Origin: an archaeon
GTDB taxonomy: Archaea; Methanobacteriota_B; Thermococci; Methanofastidiosales; NM3
Length of the DNA stretch: 60,881 nucleotides
Direction of reading: 5' to 3'
NCBI GenBank assembly: GCA_004212155.1
Contig: RXIG01000011.1
Location: 1-60,881 of the forward strand
The notes beneath the pieces are model-generated. The model saw nothing but the letters and a program-made list of their open reading frames with translations. It did no database searches and had not been told where the DNA came from. A program made the position numbers and the translations under genes. Every line of letters starts with the position of its first letter. Position 1 is the first letter of the stretch. Below are positions 45,202 to 54,766 of the stretch, piece after piece.

Positions 45202-45968
45202 AAAGGGAACTCAAGGAAATCGCACACGAGGCCATCGTCATCGACAAGGACAGACGTCTGTCGTATGCCGTCGAGGAGATGGAGAAAAACAATATCGCAC
45301 GGCTCCCCGTGACAGAAGAGGGCGAGCTTGTTGGCATCATCACCGAACGCGACATCGTGGAGAAGATCGGCTCCTCGCGTAGCCTGAACATGAGGACGTC
45401 ATCGTTCCATGTTTCATCCTGTATGACCTCAGATCCGTTCTCGCTTTCAGAGGACGCAAAGGTCATCGAGGCACTCCTCGCGTTCAAGGAACGTGGCATC
45501 TCGGGCATTCCTGTCCTTGGAGAGAAGATCGGCATCGTGACAAAGACGGACCTTCTCAAAGCATTCGACTTCGAAGGCTACGTCTCGGAGCATATGAACA
45601 CTAAATTCCACGCGCTAAGCCCTGACGACCGCGTGATACATGCCCGCAGGATCATGCTCGACAACGACATTCACTCCCTTCCAGTATGGGATGGAGAGGC
45701 CGTTGGCATCGTAACGATCCAGGACATTCTAATCGGTCTCAACCTCTTCAGGGAAAAGACCCCTGGAAGGTATATGGACAATCGCCTCAAGGAGTTCACC
45801 GTCGACCAGGTCATGACGACGGAGGTCGAGGTAGCCTCTCTCGAAGAGACCCTCAACGATGTCAAGAGAAGACTGGTAGAGCATAACTTCTCATCGATGC
45901 CCGTTACGAACTACGAGGACAACATCGTTGGTATGATCTCCAAGGACGAATTGATAAACGCGTTATAA
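45198..45968 (+). CDS. Four-CBS-motif protein, third of three
   Basis: A 256-residue protein of four CBS motifs: MEKNNIARLPVTEEGELVG with ITERDIVEKI; FKERGISGIPVLGEKIG with VTKTDLLKAF; MLDNDIHSLPVWDGEAVG with VTIQDILIGL; LVEHNFSSMPVTNYEDNIVG. Overlaps the preceding gene by 4 bases. The three large proteins are similar in plan but clearly diverged, so this is an old expansion; heteromeric assembly is possible. A T-rich tract after the stop ends the unit. Confidence 0.85.
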   Translation: MKRELKEIAHEAIVIDKDRRLSYAVEEMEKNNIARLPVTEEGELVGIITERDIVEKIGSSRSLNMRTSSFHVSSCMTSDPFSLSEDAKVIEALLAFKERGISGIPVLGEKIGIVTKTDLLKAFDFEGYVSEHMNTKFHALSPDDRVIHARRIMLDNDIHSLPVWDGEAVGIVTIQDILIGLNLFREKTPGRYMDNRLKEFTVDQVMTTEVEVASLEETLNDVKRRLVEHNFSSMPVTNYEDNIVGMISKDELINAL

Positions 45969-45979
45969 TCCTCTCACCT

Positions 45980-46008
45980 ATTCTTTTTTATTCCTATTTT
46001 TTCAAAGT
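45980..46008 (+). terminator. T-rich terminator after the CBS array
   Basis: CTATTCTTTTTTATTCC and TATTTTTTCAAAG immediately follow the last CBS gene, fitting an archaeal oligo-T terminator. Confidence 0.5.
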
Positions 46009-46090
46009 TCAAGGACAATGTGTGAAAAATAATCACACAAAAACCAGAACATTTTTATACTTACCACCTGGTCTAAAAAAGGTGAACCTT

Positions 46091-46279
46091 ATGCCAAAGG
46101 TAATTGTTGATGAGGACTTATGTACGGGCTGTGGCATTTGTATTGACGAATGTCCTTCCGAGGTATTTGACCTAGAAGATGATATTGCTCGCCCGGTACG
46201 GGTCGATGACTGCACGGTATGCAGGCTATGCGAGATGGACTGTCCGTCTGAAGCGATCGTCGTCGAGGACGACGAGTAA
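46091..46279 (+). CDS. Two-cluster 4Fe-4S ferredoxin
   Basis: A 62-residue ferredoxin with CTGCGICIDECP and CTVCRLCEMDCP, two CX2CX2CX3C motifs. Strongly acidic, typical of an electron carrier. The ATG at 46091 is chosen because GGTGA precedes it and ATTTTTATAC (about 46049-46058) is a well-placed TATA box; the frame is open further up. Its own promoter separates it from the CBS array. In a methanogen it could serve Kor or other ferredoxin-linked enzymes. Confidence 0.9.
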   Translation: MPKVIVDEDLCTGCGICIDECPSEVFDLEDDIARPVRVDDCTVCRLCEMDCPSEAIVVEDDE

Positions 46280-46312
46280 TCCCCCCTCGATAGTTATTTA
46301 CGGGGTGTACAT

Positions 46313-46654
46313 ATGACGTGGAAACAGGCCGACGAAATGCTCAGGTCCCAACTCGAAGCCGCGCTCTCGGATGAGGACTATGAGGAACAGAAGATGTATG
46401 GACTTCATCTCTATTCTGTGAAGGATACGATATTTGCGGGCATCGGGGACGACACCCTCTTCCTTCGCCTTGACGACGACACCGTCTCACAGTTCGAGAG
46501 CGAGTATGGTTACATCAGGGCATACGAACCTGAGGAAGGAAGCGTTCTCGCAGGATTCTACAAGGTCCCAGACAACATCATTGCACGGGAGCCAGACCTG
46601 ATGCGCATGATCAGGGCAGCACATGGCTACGCAGCTTCGGACGCCGACGAGTAA
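46313..46654 (+). CDS. Small protein resembling the TfoX N-terminal domain
   Basis: A 113-residue protein. MYGLHLYSVKDTIFAGIGDDTLFLRLDDDT and EEGSVLAGFYKVPDNI resemble the TfoX_N/MmcQ-like small domain (the GxxF...LYLK pattern), which is common as a stand-alone protein of unknown role. Acidic. GGGGTG is just upstream of the ATG. It follows the ferredoxin by 33 bases and may share its transcript. Confidence 0.6.
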   Translation: MTWKQADEMLRSQLEAALSDEDYEEQKMYGLHLYSVKDTIFAGIGDDTLFLRLDDDTVSQFESEYGYIRAYEPEEGSVLAGFYKVPDNIIAREPDLMRMIRAAHGYAASDADE

Positions 46655-46748
46655 TCTACGCACTTCTCTCTTTTTTCGAAATATTGTTCGTGCAAACCAG
46701 GACAATATTTATATACTTGTGGCTTGAACGTAGCAACTGCGTGATATC

Positions 46749-46958
46749 ATGCCAATAGACCATTGCCCCTACATCGAATCAAAACCAAACAAATTCTTCA
46801 TTGGACACGAGGAGTACTGCACGCTTTGCGGCAAGCGATTGTCTGACATGCACATCAAGACGATACGAACAATGTGCTATGGAGAATATGAACAGTGCGA
46901 AACATACAGGTACCAGCGGGAAAAGATGATAAAAGAGTCGCTGCACGTGAAGACGTGA
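46749..46958 (+). CDS. Small Cys-rich protein, probable metal-binding
   Basis: A 69-residue protein with six Cys and several His: HCPYIES, EYCTLCGKRL, TMCYGEYEQCETY. The CTLCGK knuckle suggests zinc or an iron-sulfur cluster. ATTTATATAC (about 46707-46716) is its TATA box. Small Cys proteins like this occur near methanogenesis genes, but I do not recognise a family. Its end is 2 bases from the convergent PadR gene. Confidence 0.6.
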   Translation: MPIDHCPYIESKPNKFFIGHEEYCTLCGKRLSDMHIKTIRTMCYGEYEQCETYRYQREKMIKESLHVKT

Positions 46959-46960
46959 CA

Positions 46961-47281
46961 TCACGTCTCGAGCTTTCCGAGCACCTCTCTCAGGAATGCG
47001 ATACCTTCTCCGATAAGTGTTTCACCGCTCTCTGTGATGATATAATACTTTCTCTTGACCTTCGTGGAGTCATCGCCACGTACCTCGGTACGGACATATC
47101 CACCTGATTCAAGCTTGTAGAGCACTACATACGACGTGATTGTGGTCGGAGACCAGTTGAAATGGTTCTTTATCTGGTCCTTTATTTCATAGCCATACAT
47201 AGGACGTTCCTGTAGGAGCTTGAGTATGTAGAGCCACATGACCTCCTTGGTAAGTTTCTGACGTAATCTGTCGAGTGGCAT
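46961..47281 (-). CDS. PadR-family transcriptional regulator
   Basis: A 106-residue winged-helix protein: LYILKLLQERPMYGYEIKDQIKNHF, then TSYVVLYKLESGGYVRTEV and KRKYYIITESGETLI, the PadR core, with a short C-terminal helix. TTTTATAC on the minus strand (about 47309-47316) puts the transcription start near 47287, so the ATG at 47281 is preferred to one three codons upstream. It is divergent from the mmp/mcr cluster, so it may control that cluster or respond to a small ligand; which is not visible. Confidence 0.82.
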   Translation of the reverse strand: MPLDRLRQKLTKEVMWLYILKLLQERPMYGYEIKDQIKNHFNWSPTTITSYVVLYKLESGGYVRTEVRGDDSTKVKRKYYIITESGETLIGEGIAFLREVLGKLET

Positions 47282-47461
47282 GCGTATCATACGGTGTTTA
47301 TTATATGAGTATAAAACATTTATTGAACCCACGCCCATTCGCACGAGATGACGGCTCATGTGCTACGCCATTCTTGCACCATGCCGCATGGCGCGGGTCC
47401 CGCCAACCGTGGTGAACTTCTTCCCTGAGAAAATGGTGTGAATAGATAACGAACAACACGA

Positions 47462-47472
47462 TACTTTTATAT
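47462..47472 (+). promoter_or_regulatory. Promoter of the methanogenesis-marker cluster
   Basis: TACTTTTATATGG lies about 25-30 bases before the ATG at 47495, consistent with a leaderless mRNA that begins the seven-gene marker operon. Confidence 0.5.
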
Positions 47473-47494
47473 GGTGCCATAGAAAATGATAGGC

Positions 47495-47911
47495 ATGAAA
47501 CAGGTTACCAGACTTCTCGTGCTTTCGCCTGATTCAAAGCTCTCGCCTTCGTACCTGGCACGAGAGGTCTCTACACTCTCATCGTCACTTTTTGTCAAAC
47601 AGACTTGTTATGGTGTGCTTGTAGAAGGGGATGAGGACGAGGTAGACAACGTGGTAACGGAGATCAAGAAACTCGACCCATTGAGAATCTTTTCAAAGGT
47701 GAGAGCATTTCCAGTGGGTGACAAGCGAAGGTGCAGGGCCGTTCGAGGAGCGGCACGCCCTGGCTTTTACTTTTTGGAGCAGGAAATCGAGACGCTTCCC
47801 CTTATCGTCAAGGCGCTCGAATGCATGGGCGGGGAGGAACATGCCCCCCCGGAGGTGCCATCCTGCCTAGATCCCGACACGCTAAAACGCATTATAGAGG
47901 AATCGACATGA
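47495..47911 (+). CDS. mmp6: Methanogenesis marker protein 6
   Basis: A 138-residue protein of the length and position of Mmp6 (about 132 residues in the family). Features: MKQVTRLLVLSPDSKLSPS, then CYGVLVEGDEDEV and the basic stretch FPVGDKRRCRAVRGAARPG. Mmp proteins occur only in organisms with MCR; the role of Mmp6 is unknown. The start is placed at 47495 from promoter spacing (an ATG three codons earlier is possible). The next gene overlaps its stop by 4 bases. My identification rests on length and context as much as on sequence. Confidence 0.7.
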   Translation: MKQVTRLLVLSPDSKLSPSYLAREVSTLSSSLFVKQTCYGVLVEGDEDEVDNVVTEIKKLDPLRIFSKVRAFPVGDKRRCRAVRGAARPGFYFLEQEIETLPLIVKALECMGGEEHAPPEVPSCLDPDTLKRIIEEST

Positions 47912-48291
47912 TCAAGATATCAAAGGACTCGAGGTCGTGCGAGCTGTGCAAGATAGCACTTGCGATACATGAGCTTTCAGGGAAGCTCCCCATCACGATG
48001 CGATCAAAATACAATAAGGGTGTTCGCATCGAAAAAGGCAATGTGGTCGATATGAACTACACGGGGCCAATACTCGAGAAAGTACTTCAATCGGGGATCA
48101 CCCAACGTGTGACCCCCTCAAACGGGGTATACCGTGGCGTACCCGTATGCGTCGTGCCCATCAAAAACGACCAGGGCGAGACCATCGCCGCATTGGGCGT
48201 TGTCGACATCACTATGGGCATATTCGAGGACCTCATCCAGATCACCTCGCGTCCGGAGATAATGCGTCTCAAGAAAAGGAACATGTTGTAA
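47908..48291 (+). CDS. DUF2111 family methanogen protein
   Basis: A 127-residue protein: CELCKIALAIHELSGKLPITMRSKYNKGVRIEKG at the front and a PAS/GAF-like end (GVPVCVVPIKNDQGETIAALGVVDI). DUF2111 is restricted to methanogens and commonly sits between mmp6 and mmp5-type genes as here. The fold suggests ligand sensing. ATGA overlap with mmp6 fixes the start. Translation must be coupled through the cluster. Confidence 0.78.
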   Translation: MIKISKDSRSCELCKIALAIHELSGKLPITMRSKYNKGVRIEKGNVVDMNYTGPILEKVLQSGITQRVTPSNGVYRGVPVCVVPIKNDQGETIAALGVVDITMGIFEDLIQITSRPEIMRLKKRNML

Positions 48292-48298
48292 GGTGAAT

Positions 48299-48745
48299 AT
48301 GTTGAAAGTTGCAATATTTCCTCCCAACTCATTAATTTTATCTGACCTGGTCGAACGTGCCGGGCATGAACCGCTAACGATCATGGAAACGATCTCAAAG
48401 AAGGTGCGAGACGTCGAGATTGATTCGCCCCCACTCAACATCACCGCCGAAGAGCCCAGCAAGGGGCTTCAATACGCCTCTGCCGAGGCGCCATCGGGAG
48501 TGCGCGGCAGGCTTTCTGTCTTCGGTCCCCTCTATGAGAAGGCCGACGCCATCATTGCGCTCAAGGATGCCCCAATGAACTTCGGATGCCTGGGATGTGC
48601 CCGGACAAACGAGTTCCTCCTCTACATGATAAAGAAATCAGGCATTCCACAACTCGTCCTTACCTACCCAAAGACGGAGGAAGAGGCGCGTTCGGTCGTA
48701 TCACGCATACTCGCGTTCCTCAAGGAGGTAGAGGGGAATGATTAA
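48299..48745 (+). CDS. mmp5: Methanogenesis marker protein 5
   Basis: A 148-residue protein of Mmp5 type: [25 protein letters not shown] at the start, [14 protein letters not shown] with two conserved Cys, and [11 protein letters not shown] near the end. The Cys pair could bind a cluster or metal. The start is ambiguous: ATG at 48299 or an in-frame GTG at 48293. Overlaps mmp15 by 8 bases. Confidence 0.72.
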   Translation: MLKVAIFPPNSLILSDLVERAGHEPLTIMETISKKVRDVEIDSPPLNITAEEPSKGLQYASAEAPSGVRGRLSVFGPLYEKADAIIALKDAPMNFGCLGCARTNEFLLYMIKKSGIPQLVLTYPKTEEEARSVVSRILAFLKEVEGND

Positions 48746-49967
48746 GATCGCTCAGCTTGCCTGCGGACCGGAGTATAGCGGGATACAAAAAGAGATCGAA
48801 AAGGCGGCGCACATGGTGAACGCGCAAGTGATATTCCCGGATGTATCATACGAATATATAAAAGAGACCACAGATATCACCGGATTCGAGGCGCAATCAC
48901 CAGGCCTGCAGCTCATGTTCGCGCGAGCGCGAGCCCTTGTCGAGGGACTGGTCGAGGCTGATGCAGTATTCCTTGCAACGTGTTTTCGATGTGCAGAGGG
49001 CGCATTGCTCAAAAACGAGGTGCGACGTTACATCCAGAAAAACTCCAATCTGCCCGTCGTCATGTATTCGTTCACCGAGAACACCAAAAGCGATGAGCTT
49101 CTTACGCGCATGGAGGCACTCCAGACGATTGCGGAGCGAAAGCAGCTGCTTGGGAGAAAGCGGCAAGAGGGACTCACGCTTGGTCTCGATTCCGGCTCTG
49201 CCACCACGAAGGCTGTTATCATGCGGGACAACGAGGTCATAGGCACGGGATGGCATCCCACACAGGCCGTCATCAGGTCGGCCAACAAGGCAGTGGATGA
49301 CGCGCTCTCCGAGGCCGGTGTCACCATCAACGACCTCGAGGCCATTGGTACGACAGGATACGGCAGACACACGCTAGGGAAACACTTCAACGCCAATCTC
49401 ATCCAGGAGGAGCTCACGGTCAACTCCAAGGGGGCCGTCTGGACCGCCGATGTGCTCGAGGGTGAGGCGACCGTCATCGACATCGGTGGCATGGACAACA
49501 AGGTCATCACGATCAACAACGGCATACCCGACTCGTTCACGATGGGGGGCATATGCGCCGGTGCATCGGGACGATTCCTTGAGATCACTGCCAATCGAGT
49601 AGGTGTCGACATATCCGAGCTAAGCGAACTTTCCATGAAGGGCAACCCAAAAAACGTGCACATGGCATCGTATTGTATCATTTTCGGCATACAGGACCTT
49701 GTCACAGAGCTTGCTGCAGGCGTGTCAAGGGAGGATGTCGCGGCCGCTGCGTGCTATTCAGTTGCCGAACAGGTCTATGAGCAGCAACTACAGGAGGTCG
49801 ACATCCGCGAACCGCTCATACAGGTCGGTGGCACATCGCTCATACTGGGACTCAACAGAGCGTTTGAGGACATCCTGAAGATCAAGCCCATCGTTCCGAA
49901 ACACTCGCAGTTCATCGGGGCCATAGGTGGCGCGCTCCTCTCGTCCGCGTTCATAGGTGAAGAATGA
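48738..49967 (+). CDS. mmp15: Methanogenesis marker protein 15, BadF/ActA-type ATPase
   Basis: A 409-residue protein. After about 140 residues of a marker-specific domain ([16 protein letters not shown] with Cys pair) comes an ASKHA ATPase: [15 protein letters not shown] (phosphate 1), [27 protein letters not shown] (phosphate 2), and [11 protein letters not shown] plus [13 protein letters not shown]. Such domains activate radical dehydratases (HgdC) and related redox enzymes by ATP-driven electron transfer, which fits a role in reducing the nickel or cluster of the MCR system. This last step is inference. Confidence 0.85.
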   Translation: MIKIAQLACGPEYSGIQKEIEKAAHMVNAQVIFPDVSYEYIKETTDITGFEAQSPGLQLMFARARALVEGLVEADAVFLATCFRCAEGALLKNEVRRYIQKNSNLPVVMYSFTENTKSDELLTRMEALQTIAERKQLLGRKRQEGLTLGLDSGSATTKAVIMRDNEVIGTGWHPTQAVIRSANKAVDDALSEAGVTINDLEAIGTTGYGRHTLGKHFNANLIQEELTVNSKGAVWTADVLEGEATVIDIGGMDNKVITINNGIPDSFTMGGICAGASGRFLEITANRVGVDISELSELSMKGNPKNVHMASYCIIFGIQDLVTELAAGVSREDVAAAACYSVAEQVYEQQLQEVDIREPLIQVGGTSLILGLNRAFEDILKIKPIVPKHSQFIGAIGGALLSSAFIGEE

Positions 49968-50533
49968 TGGAAGTGGAAGTCCGAGGAGGCAAGGATGATG
50001 AGAACACCCAGATCAAGAAGCTTGCAGAGGAAACGCTCAAGAATCTGGGACTTGGAAAGAAACTGAAAATCATGCTCATAGAATCAGACATTGGTCTTCC
50101 CGCCTTCTACGTTGCATGTAAGTTCAAAAAAGATGTGCAACCGCTATCGCTTGGATCCCTTGCCACATTGCGCGAGTCGTCCAAGGGGGTCCGCATCAGC
50201 GTCACGCATGAACGGTATTACGACCAGATATACTCCACCCTACAGGAACGAGTAGGTAAGGAGAATGTTACCCAAGATGAACGAAACATCCTCTTTGTCT
50301 CCAATGCCCCGCCCGACCTCGACTCAATCACCATCTACGACTATACTGAAGAGGTGCGCGACAACATCATCGATGCGCTCTGGCACATACTGCCGGAGGG
50401 ATTCAGGGTGCGCAGATTCAAGCACCGCGAGGATGGGTTCATCGTCGTAGCCACCGACATACCGCCCATGACCGAGTTCACGAACAAGGTCGACGAGCTC
50501 GAGAAGGAGATTTGGGGTGAGGCGGATGTATAA
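49964..50533 (+). CDS. mmp17: Methanogenesis marker protein 17
   Basis: A 189-residue protein matching Mmp17 in length, with [24 protein letters not shown] and [23 protein letters not shown]. Mmp17 has been found in the ATP-dependent MCR activation complex together with McrC, Mmp3, Mmp7 and AtwA. ATGA overlaps join it to mmp15, and it overlaps mmp7 by 8 bases. Confidence 0.82.
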   Translation: MMEVEVRGGKDDENTQIKKLAEETLKNLGLGKKLKIMLIESDIGLPAFYVACKFKKDVQPLSLGSLATLRESSKGVRISVTHERYYDQIYSTLQERVGKENVTQDERNILFVSNAPPDLDSITIYDYTEEVRDNIIDALWHILPEGFRVRRFKHREDGFIVVATDIPPMTEFTNKVDELEKEIWGEADV

Positions 50534-51434
50534 GATGTATGTCTTCAAGGGTGGCATCTACCGCCATGACGAGATGCTCGATAAGATACACGACCTGGGC
50601 GGGATCGTGATGCAAAAGACACCAATGCAGACAGAGATCGACATCGTTTTCGCCCTCCCCGGATATGACCTCTCAACGCTTACCGAACTGGCACACAAGA
50701 TCAAGGGCGAGATACACGAGATCCCGTTTGGCGATATGGAGATCGCCGTGGTCGCCCCATCGCTTTCACGCCACCACCTGCCCCACCCCGTCTGCGACAT
50801 AGCCGAGTTCCTCAGGCGCTACGGTGCAACGACAAACATCGTGGGACTTGCGCGGGGATATGGGAAAACGATATTCCAGATATCTGACAAGGAGCGGCGC
50901 ATGATCGCCGAACACGATGCCGCCATTTTCTCGTTTGGTGCCTTCGAGTCGTGCATTCTGGAAAAGGTAAAGGAGACAAGCTCCATCAAGGTCCCCCATA
51001 TCGTATGCGGCGGCCCTCGTGCGCTAGACACGGTTGAAAACTATGTTGGCAACGTGGGGCGCAAGTCGGCACGCATGCGCTCTGTCGAGGACATCGCAAC
51101 GCTCGAGGAGATCAAACGTATGCTCATGGACGAGACGGAGTCGCTCAGGGAGGAAATACAAAAGGACCCCCCACCCTATGCGCCAGCATATGTGAAGAAA
51201 AAGATCGAGGAACAGCTTGACATAAGGGGCACGCTCGGAGACAATCCTGTCGTGCTGCACCTTGATGGTGTGCGGGTGAAAAAACCGTATGACTCGTTCA
51301 ACGGACAGGTCCGCGGGGTGAAGATCGGCGATACGACCCTCGGGGACATCGCTGTGATCTCACGGTCGGACATGAACGATACGATCATTGTCAAACTGCT
51401 GCCAGAAAGCCAAACGGGAGGTGGCACACAATGA
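50526..51434 (+). CDS. mmp7: Methanogenesis marker protein 7
   Basis: A 302-residue protein, the family length of Mmp7. [19 protein letters not shown] at the start; HHLPHPVCDIAEFLRRYGATTN; AAIFSFGAFESCILEKVKE; and PHIVCGGPRALDTV contain the conserved Cys that could hold a cluster. It is a partner in the MCR activation complex. The ATG at 50526 follows GGGGTGAGG; a GTG three codons earlier is unlikely. Confidence 0.85.
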   Translation: MYKMYVFKGGIYRHDEMLDKIHDLGGIVMQKTPMQTEIDIVFALPGYDLSTLTELAHKIKGEIHEIPFGDMEIAVVAPSLSRHHLPHPVCDIAEFLRRYGATTNIVGLARGYGKTIFQISDKERRMIAEHDAAIFSFGAFESCILEKVKETSSIKVPHIVCGGPRALDTVENYVGNVGRKSARMRSVEDIATLEEIKRMLMDETESLREEIQKDPPPYAPAYVKKKIEEQLDIRGTLGDNPVVLHLDGVRVKKPYDSFNGQVRGVKIGDTTLGDIAVISRSDMNDTIIVKLLPESQTGGGTQ

Positions 51435-52933
51435 AGGTGACCATTGACGGTAACGAGGTCGAAACGAACGGCAGGACGCTGCTGGAGCTTATCGAACGAA
51501 CACCAACAAAATCGCGCCCCATCATCATGGAACGCAGGACGACAAAGGAAGTTTCCGTGCATAACACGTATGTCATCACCACATCGAAGGGTGAGCTCAC
51601 CATGGAAGCATACGACAATCGATTCCACGAGTTCTTCGCATCCAACCTCGACAAGTTCGCAGGGCTCAAGGCCGTCTGGACTGACAAGAAGAGCGTCAAC
51701 TTCGGGACGCTTGCTCTTCCCTTCGAGATAACTCGCAAGCAGTTCACATACAATCGGTATGAGGTCCTTTTCGGATTTTCCGGATTCGAACGCGGCCAGG
51801 GCGTGCTCACGCTCTCTAAAGTCGGCTTCATCGGAAGAAACGGCATCGAGAAGTCCGCGTTTGGCCGCATCGTGAAGGGGCGCCACATCCTCGAAGCGCT
51901 CGAACCCAATGACGTCATCGAGTCCATCCATGAGAAACGAGAGCGTTCGGAGATGTATGACTACACGGTCGTCACGGGCGAGAACGTCGAACTCGAGGAT
52001 GGCGACACCATCATCACGAAGCTTGGCGTCGAGATGAACGATGCTGCCCCTGTGGGGAGCGAACACTTCCTCTTCCTGACGAACAACGGGTATCTTACCA
52101 TCAGGGAACGACTCGCTACCTACTGCAAGGACGATACACTAAAAGGGGTTGACATACCCTCCGAAACCATTGCAGCACGCTCGAGGGGTTCTCTGAGCGT
52201 TCGCACCTCTGGCAAGCAGGTGGGGAGCGTCTACCTCTATTTCAAAGATACCATAGAGGATGACGCCCATTCCGTGATAGGCCGTGTGGTCAGTGGCATA
52301 GAACTTGCCGAGCAGGCACACGTAGGACAGGAAGTGCGTGTCGAGACGACGACACCGCGGCTCAACACACTGGGCATGACGCAACGGGAAGCCGAACGAA
52401 TGCTGGCTTCCCAGGGCCTGAACCAGCAACGAACGGGCGAGAAGGATGATGATGCCATCGTCATCGAGCAGGACCCCGAGCTTACCGTAGAGGCACGAGG
52501 CAAGGGGGCCGTAGAGACGAGGGGTATCGACCCGGCATATGTGTTTACCGTGACCCTCTACGCCGAAGAGGCACCAGAGACCGTAGGATACTTCAAGACG
52601 GTCACCGGGCTCAAGACCCGTGCCCTAGGCAGGCTCGATGTGTTTTTCGCACACGAAGAGCTTGACATGATACTTTTCTCAGGCGACACCAAGCTCGCGG
52701 GATCGCTCCACCCGGAGCATATCCCCCAAGGCACGGTCCGTAGGGGCCAGATAGGCATTACGAACATGGCGTCCAGGCAGCGCGGTGTCATCGGAATACG
52801 GTTTGACGATAATGCGGAATATGGTCCCACTGGCGAAGATTTCGAACATACGAACCTTGTTGGAGAGATAGATGAAGTGGAAAGGCTCCGTTCACTCTCC
52901 GAGGGCGATAATGTATATTTCATACTGAAATAA
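51431..52933 (+). CDS. mmp3: Methanogenesis marker protein 3
   Basis: A 500-residue protein matching Mmp3 (about 500 residues). MKVTIDGNEVETNGRTLLELI is a ubiquitin-like beta-grasp start; PVGSEHFLFLTNNGYLTI and a peptidyl-prolyl isomerase-like segment (GSVYLYFKDTIEDDAHSVIG, then YAEEAPETVGYFKTVTGL) follow. Mmp3 is a member of the MCR activation assembly. It is the last marker gene before the mcr promoter, and overlaps mmp7 by 4 bases. Confidence 0.85.
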   Translation: MKVTIDGNEVETNGRTLLELIERTPTKSRPIIMERRTTKEVSVHNTYVITTSKGELTMEAYDNRFHEFFASNLDKFAGLKAVWTDKKSVNFGTLALPFEITRKQFTYNRYEVLFGFSGFERGQGVLTLSKVGFIGRNGIEKSAFGRIVKGRHILEALEPNDVIESIHEKRERSEMYDYTVVTGENVELEDGDTIITKLGVEMNDAAPVGSEHFLFLTNNGYLTIRERLATYCKDDTLKGVDIPSETIAARSRGSLSVRTSGKQVGSVYLYFKDTIEDDAHSVIGRVVSGIELAEQAHVGQEVRVETTTPRLNTLGMTQREAERMLASQGLNQQRTGEKDDDAIVIEQDPELTVEARGKGAVETRGIDPAYVFTVTLYAEEAPETVGYFKTVTGLKTRALGRLDVFFAHEELDMILFSGDTKLAGSLHPEHIPQGTVRRGQIGITNMASRQRGVIGIRFDDNAEYGPTGEDFEHTNLVGEIDEVERLRSLSEGDNVYFILK

Positions 52934-53009
52934 CTTATTAATAACATAAGATATACAAAAATATAATCTAATATAGTACATTTTAGAGTCGTTCATAGTT
53001 TTTGGAAAA

Positions 53010-53022
53010 ACTTTATAAATAA
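53010..53022 (+). promoter_or_regulatory. Promoter of the mcr operon
   Basis: ACTTTATAAATAA is a strong archaeal TATA box about 85 bases before mcrB, predicting a transcription start near 53040 and a 60-base leader with a strong GGAGGG ribosome site. The 167-base AT-rich gap marks mcr as its own transcription unit, separate from mmp6-mmp3. Confidence 0.7.
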
Positions 53023-53100
53023 ACGATTGGTGTTAGTACTGTAGTCTTATGCAGAACTTTATCCACTGTATAGGGCGTAATGAATATAGGAGGGAAATTG

Positions 53101-54426
53101 ATGCCAAAGTATCAAGATAAGATAGATCTTTTTGACAACCGAGGAAACGTCATCGAATCCGATGTACCTTTGGAAGCTATCAGCCCTCTCCGAAACCCCG
53201 CAATCAAGAAGATTGTGTCGCTGGTTCAGAGGGCAGTGGCCATAGATCTAGAAGCTATCCAGAAATCCATGGCATCAGCTAAGTTCGGCAAAGCGTTCCA
53301 GATTCGTGGACGCGGCATAGACAAGCCACTTGTTGACGATGCTGAAGCTATAAAAGCACGGGTTTTTGACATTCTGCAGGTTGAAGAAGGAGACGACACG
53401 CGCGTCGAGATCATCTCTGATGGACGAAGGCTCCTCCTCGAGGTACCCTCGAGCCGTGCTCAAGCCGAATACTCAGCAGGTATCACTGCTGCAGCTGCCG
53501 CAATGACGCAAGCCATTGTCGATCAGTATGACATCCCCATGTATGATGTTGACATCGTCAAGGCAGCAGTATGGGGCTCATATCCACAGTCAGTAGACCT
53601 TGCAGGCGCAAACATCAAGACCATCCTCGATGTACCACAGAAAAACGAGGGTCTTGGCTATGCTCTGAGAAACATCATGGTCAATCACATTGTAGCTATC
53701 ACCGACAAGCGTGCACTTGAGGCAGCCGCACTCTCGGCAGTCTTCGAGCAGACCGCCATGTTCGAGATGGGTGATGCGCTTGGTGCGTTTGAGAGACAGC
53801 ATCTTCTTGGTCTGGCCATGGAAGGTCTTAACGCAAACAATCTCGTACTCGACATCGTGAAGGAGAACGGCAAGACAGGTACCGTCGGTTCCTGTATCGA
53901 GTCTCTCGTATCCCGAGCCATCGATGACAAGGTCATCCAGCCAGGTAAGACGCTCTCATCTGGTTACAAGCTCTACGACACGAAAGACACAGCCCTGTGG
54001 AATGCATATGCCGCCGCAGGCATGATGGCCGCAACGATGGTCAACTGTGGTGCCATGAGGGCAGCCCAGGCAGTGCCATCAACGATTCTCTACTACAACG
54101 ACCTCATCGAGCACGAGACAGGTCTGCCAGGTGTCGACTTTGGACGTGCACACGGTACGACCGTTGGTATGTCGTTCTTCAGCCACTCGATCTACGGTGG
54201 CGGTGGACCCGGTATCTTCAACGGTAACCACATCGTGACGCGACACTCGAAAGGCTATGTGATCCCCGCGATTGCAGCCGCAATGGCACTTGATGCAGGT
54301 ACACAGATGTTCTCACCTGAACTCACATCAGGCCTCTTTAAGGACGTGCTTTCTACAGTACCTGAGTTCAACCAACCCCTCAAGCACATCGCTGAGGCAG
54401 CGGTTGAGATTAAGGGAGGTCTTTAA
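53101..54426 (+). CDS. mcrB: Methyl-coenzyme M reductase, beta subunit
   Basis: A 441-residue beta subunit. [16 protein letters not shown] at the start, [20 protein letters not shown], and [32 protein letters not shown] near the C-terminus are the conserved blocks that line the coenzyme B channel. The ATG at 53101 follows GGAGGG; an ATG seven codons upstream lacks a site. It is a structural part of the (alpha-beta-gamma)2 enzyme. Confidence 0.97.
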   Translation: MPKYQDKIDLFDNRGNVIESDVPLEAISPLRNPAIKKIVSLVQRAVAIDLEAIQKSMASAKFGKAFQIRGRGIDKPLVDDAEAIKARVFDILQVEEGDDTRVEIISDGRRLLLEVPSSRAQAEYSAGITAAAAAMTQAIVDQYDIPMYDVDIVKAAVWGSYPQSVDLAGANIKTILDVPQKNEGLGYALRNIMVNHIVAITDKRALEAAALSAVFEQTAMFEMGDALGAFERQHLLGLAMEGLNANNLVLDIVKENGKTGTVGSCIESLVSRAIDDKVIQPGKTLSSGYKLYDTKDTALWNAYAAAGMMAATMVNCGAMRAAQAVPSTILYYNDLIEHETGLPGVDFGRAHGTTVGMSFFSHSIYGGGGPGIFNGNHIVTRHSKGYVIPAIAAAMALDAGTQMFSPELTSGLFKDVLSTVPEFNQPLKHIAEAAVEIKGGL

Positions 54427-54437
54427 GGGAGCTTTCT

Positions 54438-54761
54438 ATGTCTGATATCAATCCCGAAGTACAGATATTCCCGCTCAGGCTCGTTTCTGAGGACAGGGCA
54501 AAAGCGCTACTTGCCGATCTTAACACAATTGACAACGTAAAGAAAACAGAATACAAGGGCTTCTTATCCCAGGACAAGTCCGTCTTCAAGGTAGGATGGA
54601 TATGGGTAGAACTTGCAACAGAGGAAGAATCAGTTCTAGGCGAGATCAAAGACGTCTGCGATCGGCAACTACCGTTCGGGTATGATATCCAGCGTGGCCG
54701 TTTTACGAAGTATAGGGCCACAACTGCTGACTATCTCAGAGGCTCAGTTAAGGAGGAATGA
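54438..54761 (+). CDS. mcrD: Methyl-coenzyme M reductase operon protein D
   Basis: A 107-residue protein with [20 protein letters not shown] and [11 protein letters not shown], the McrD pattern. Not part of the mature enzyme; family studies suggest it assists assembly or F430 delivery. It sits between mcrB and mcrG as in most methanogens, but the mcrC gene that often follows is absent here. Confidence 0.9.
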   Translation: MSDINPEVQIFPLRLVSEDRAKALLADLNTIDNVKKTEYKGFLSQDKSVFKVGWIWVELATEEESVLGEIKDVCDRQLPFGYDIQRGRFTKYRATTADYLRGSVKEE

Positions 54762-54766
54762 GAATT

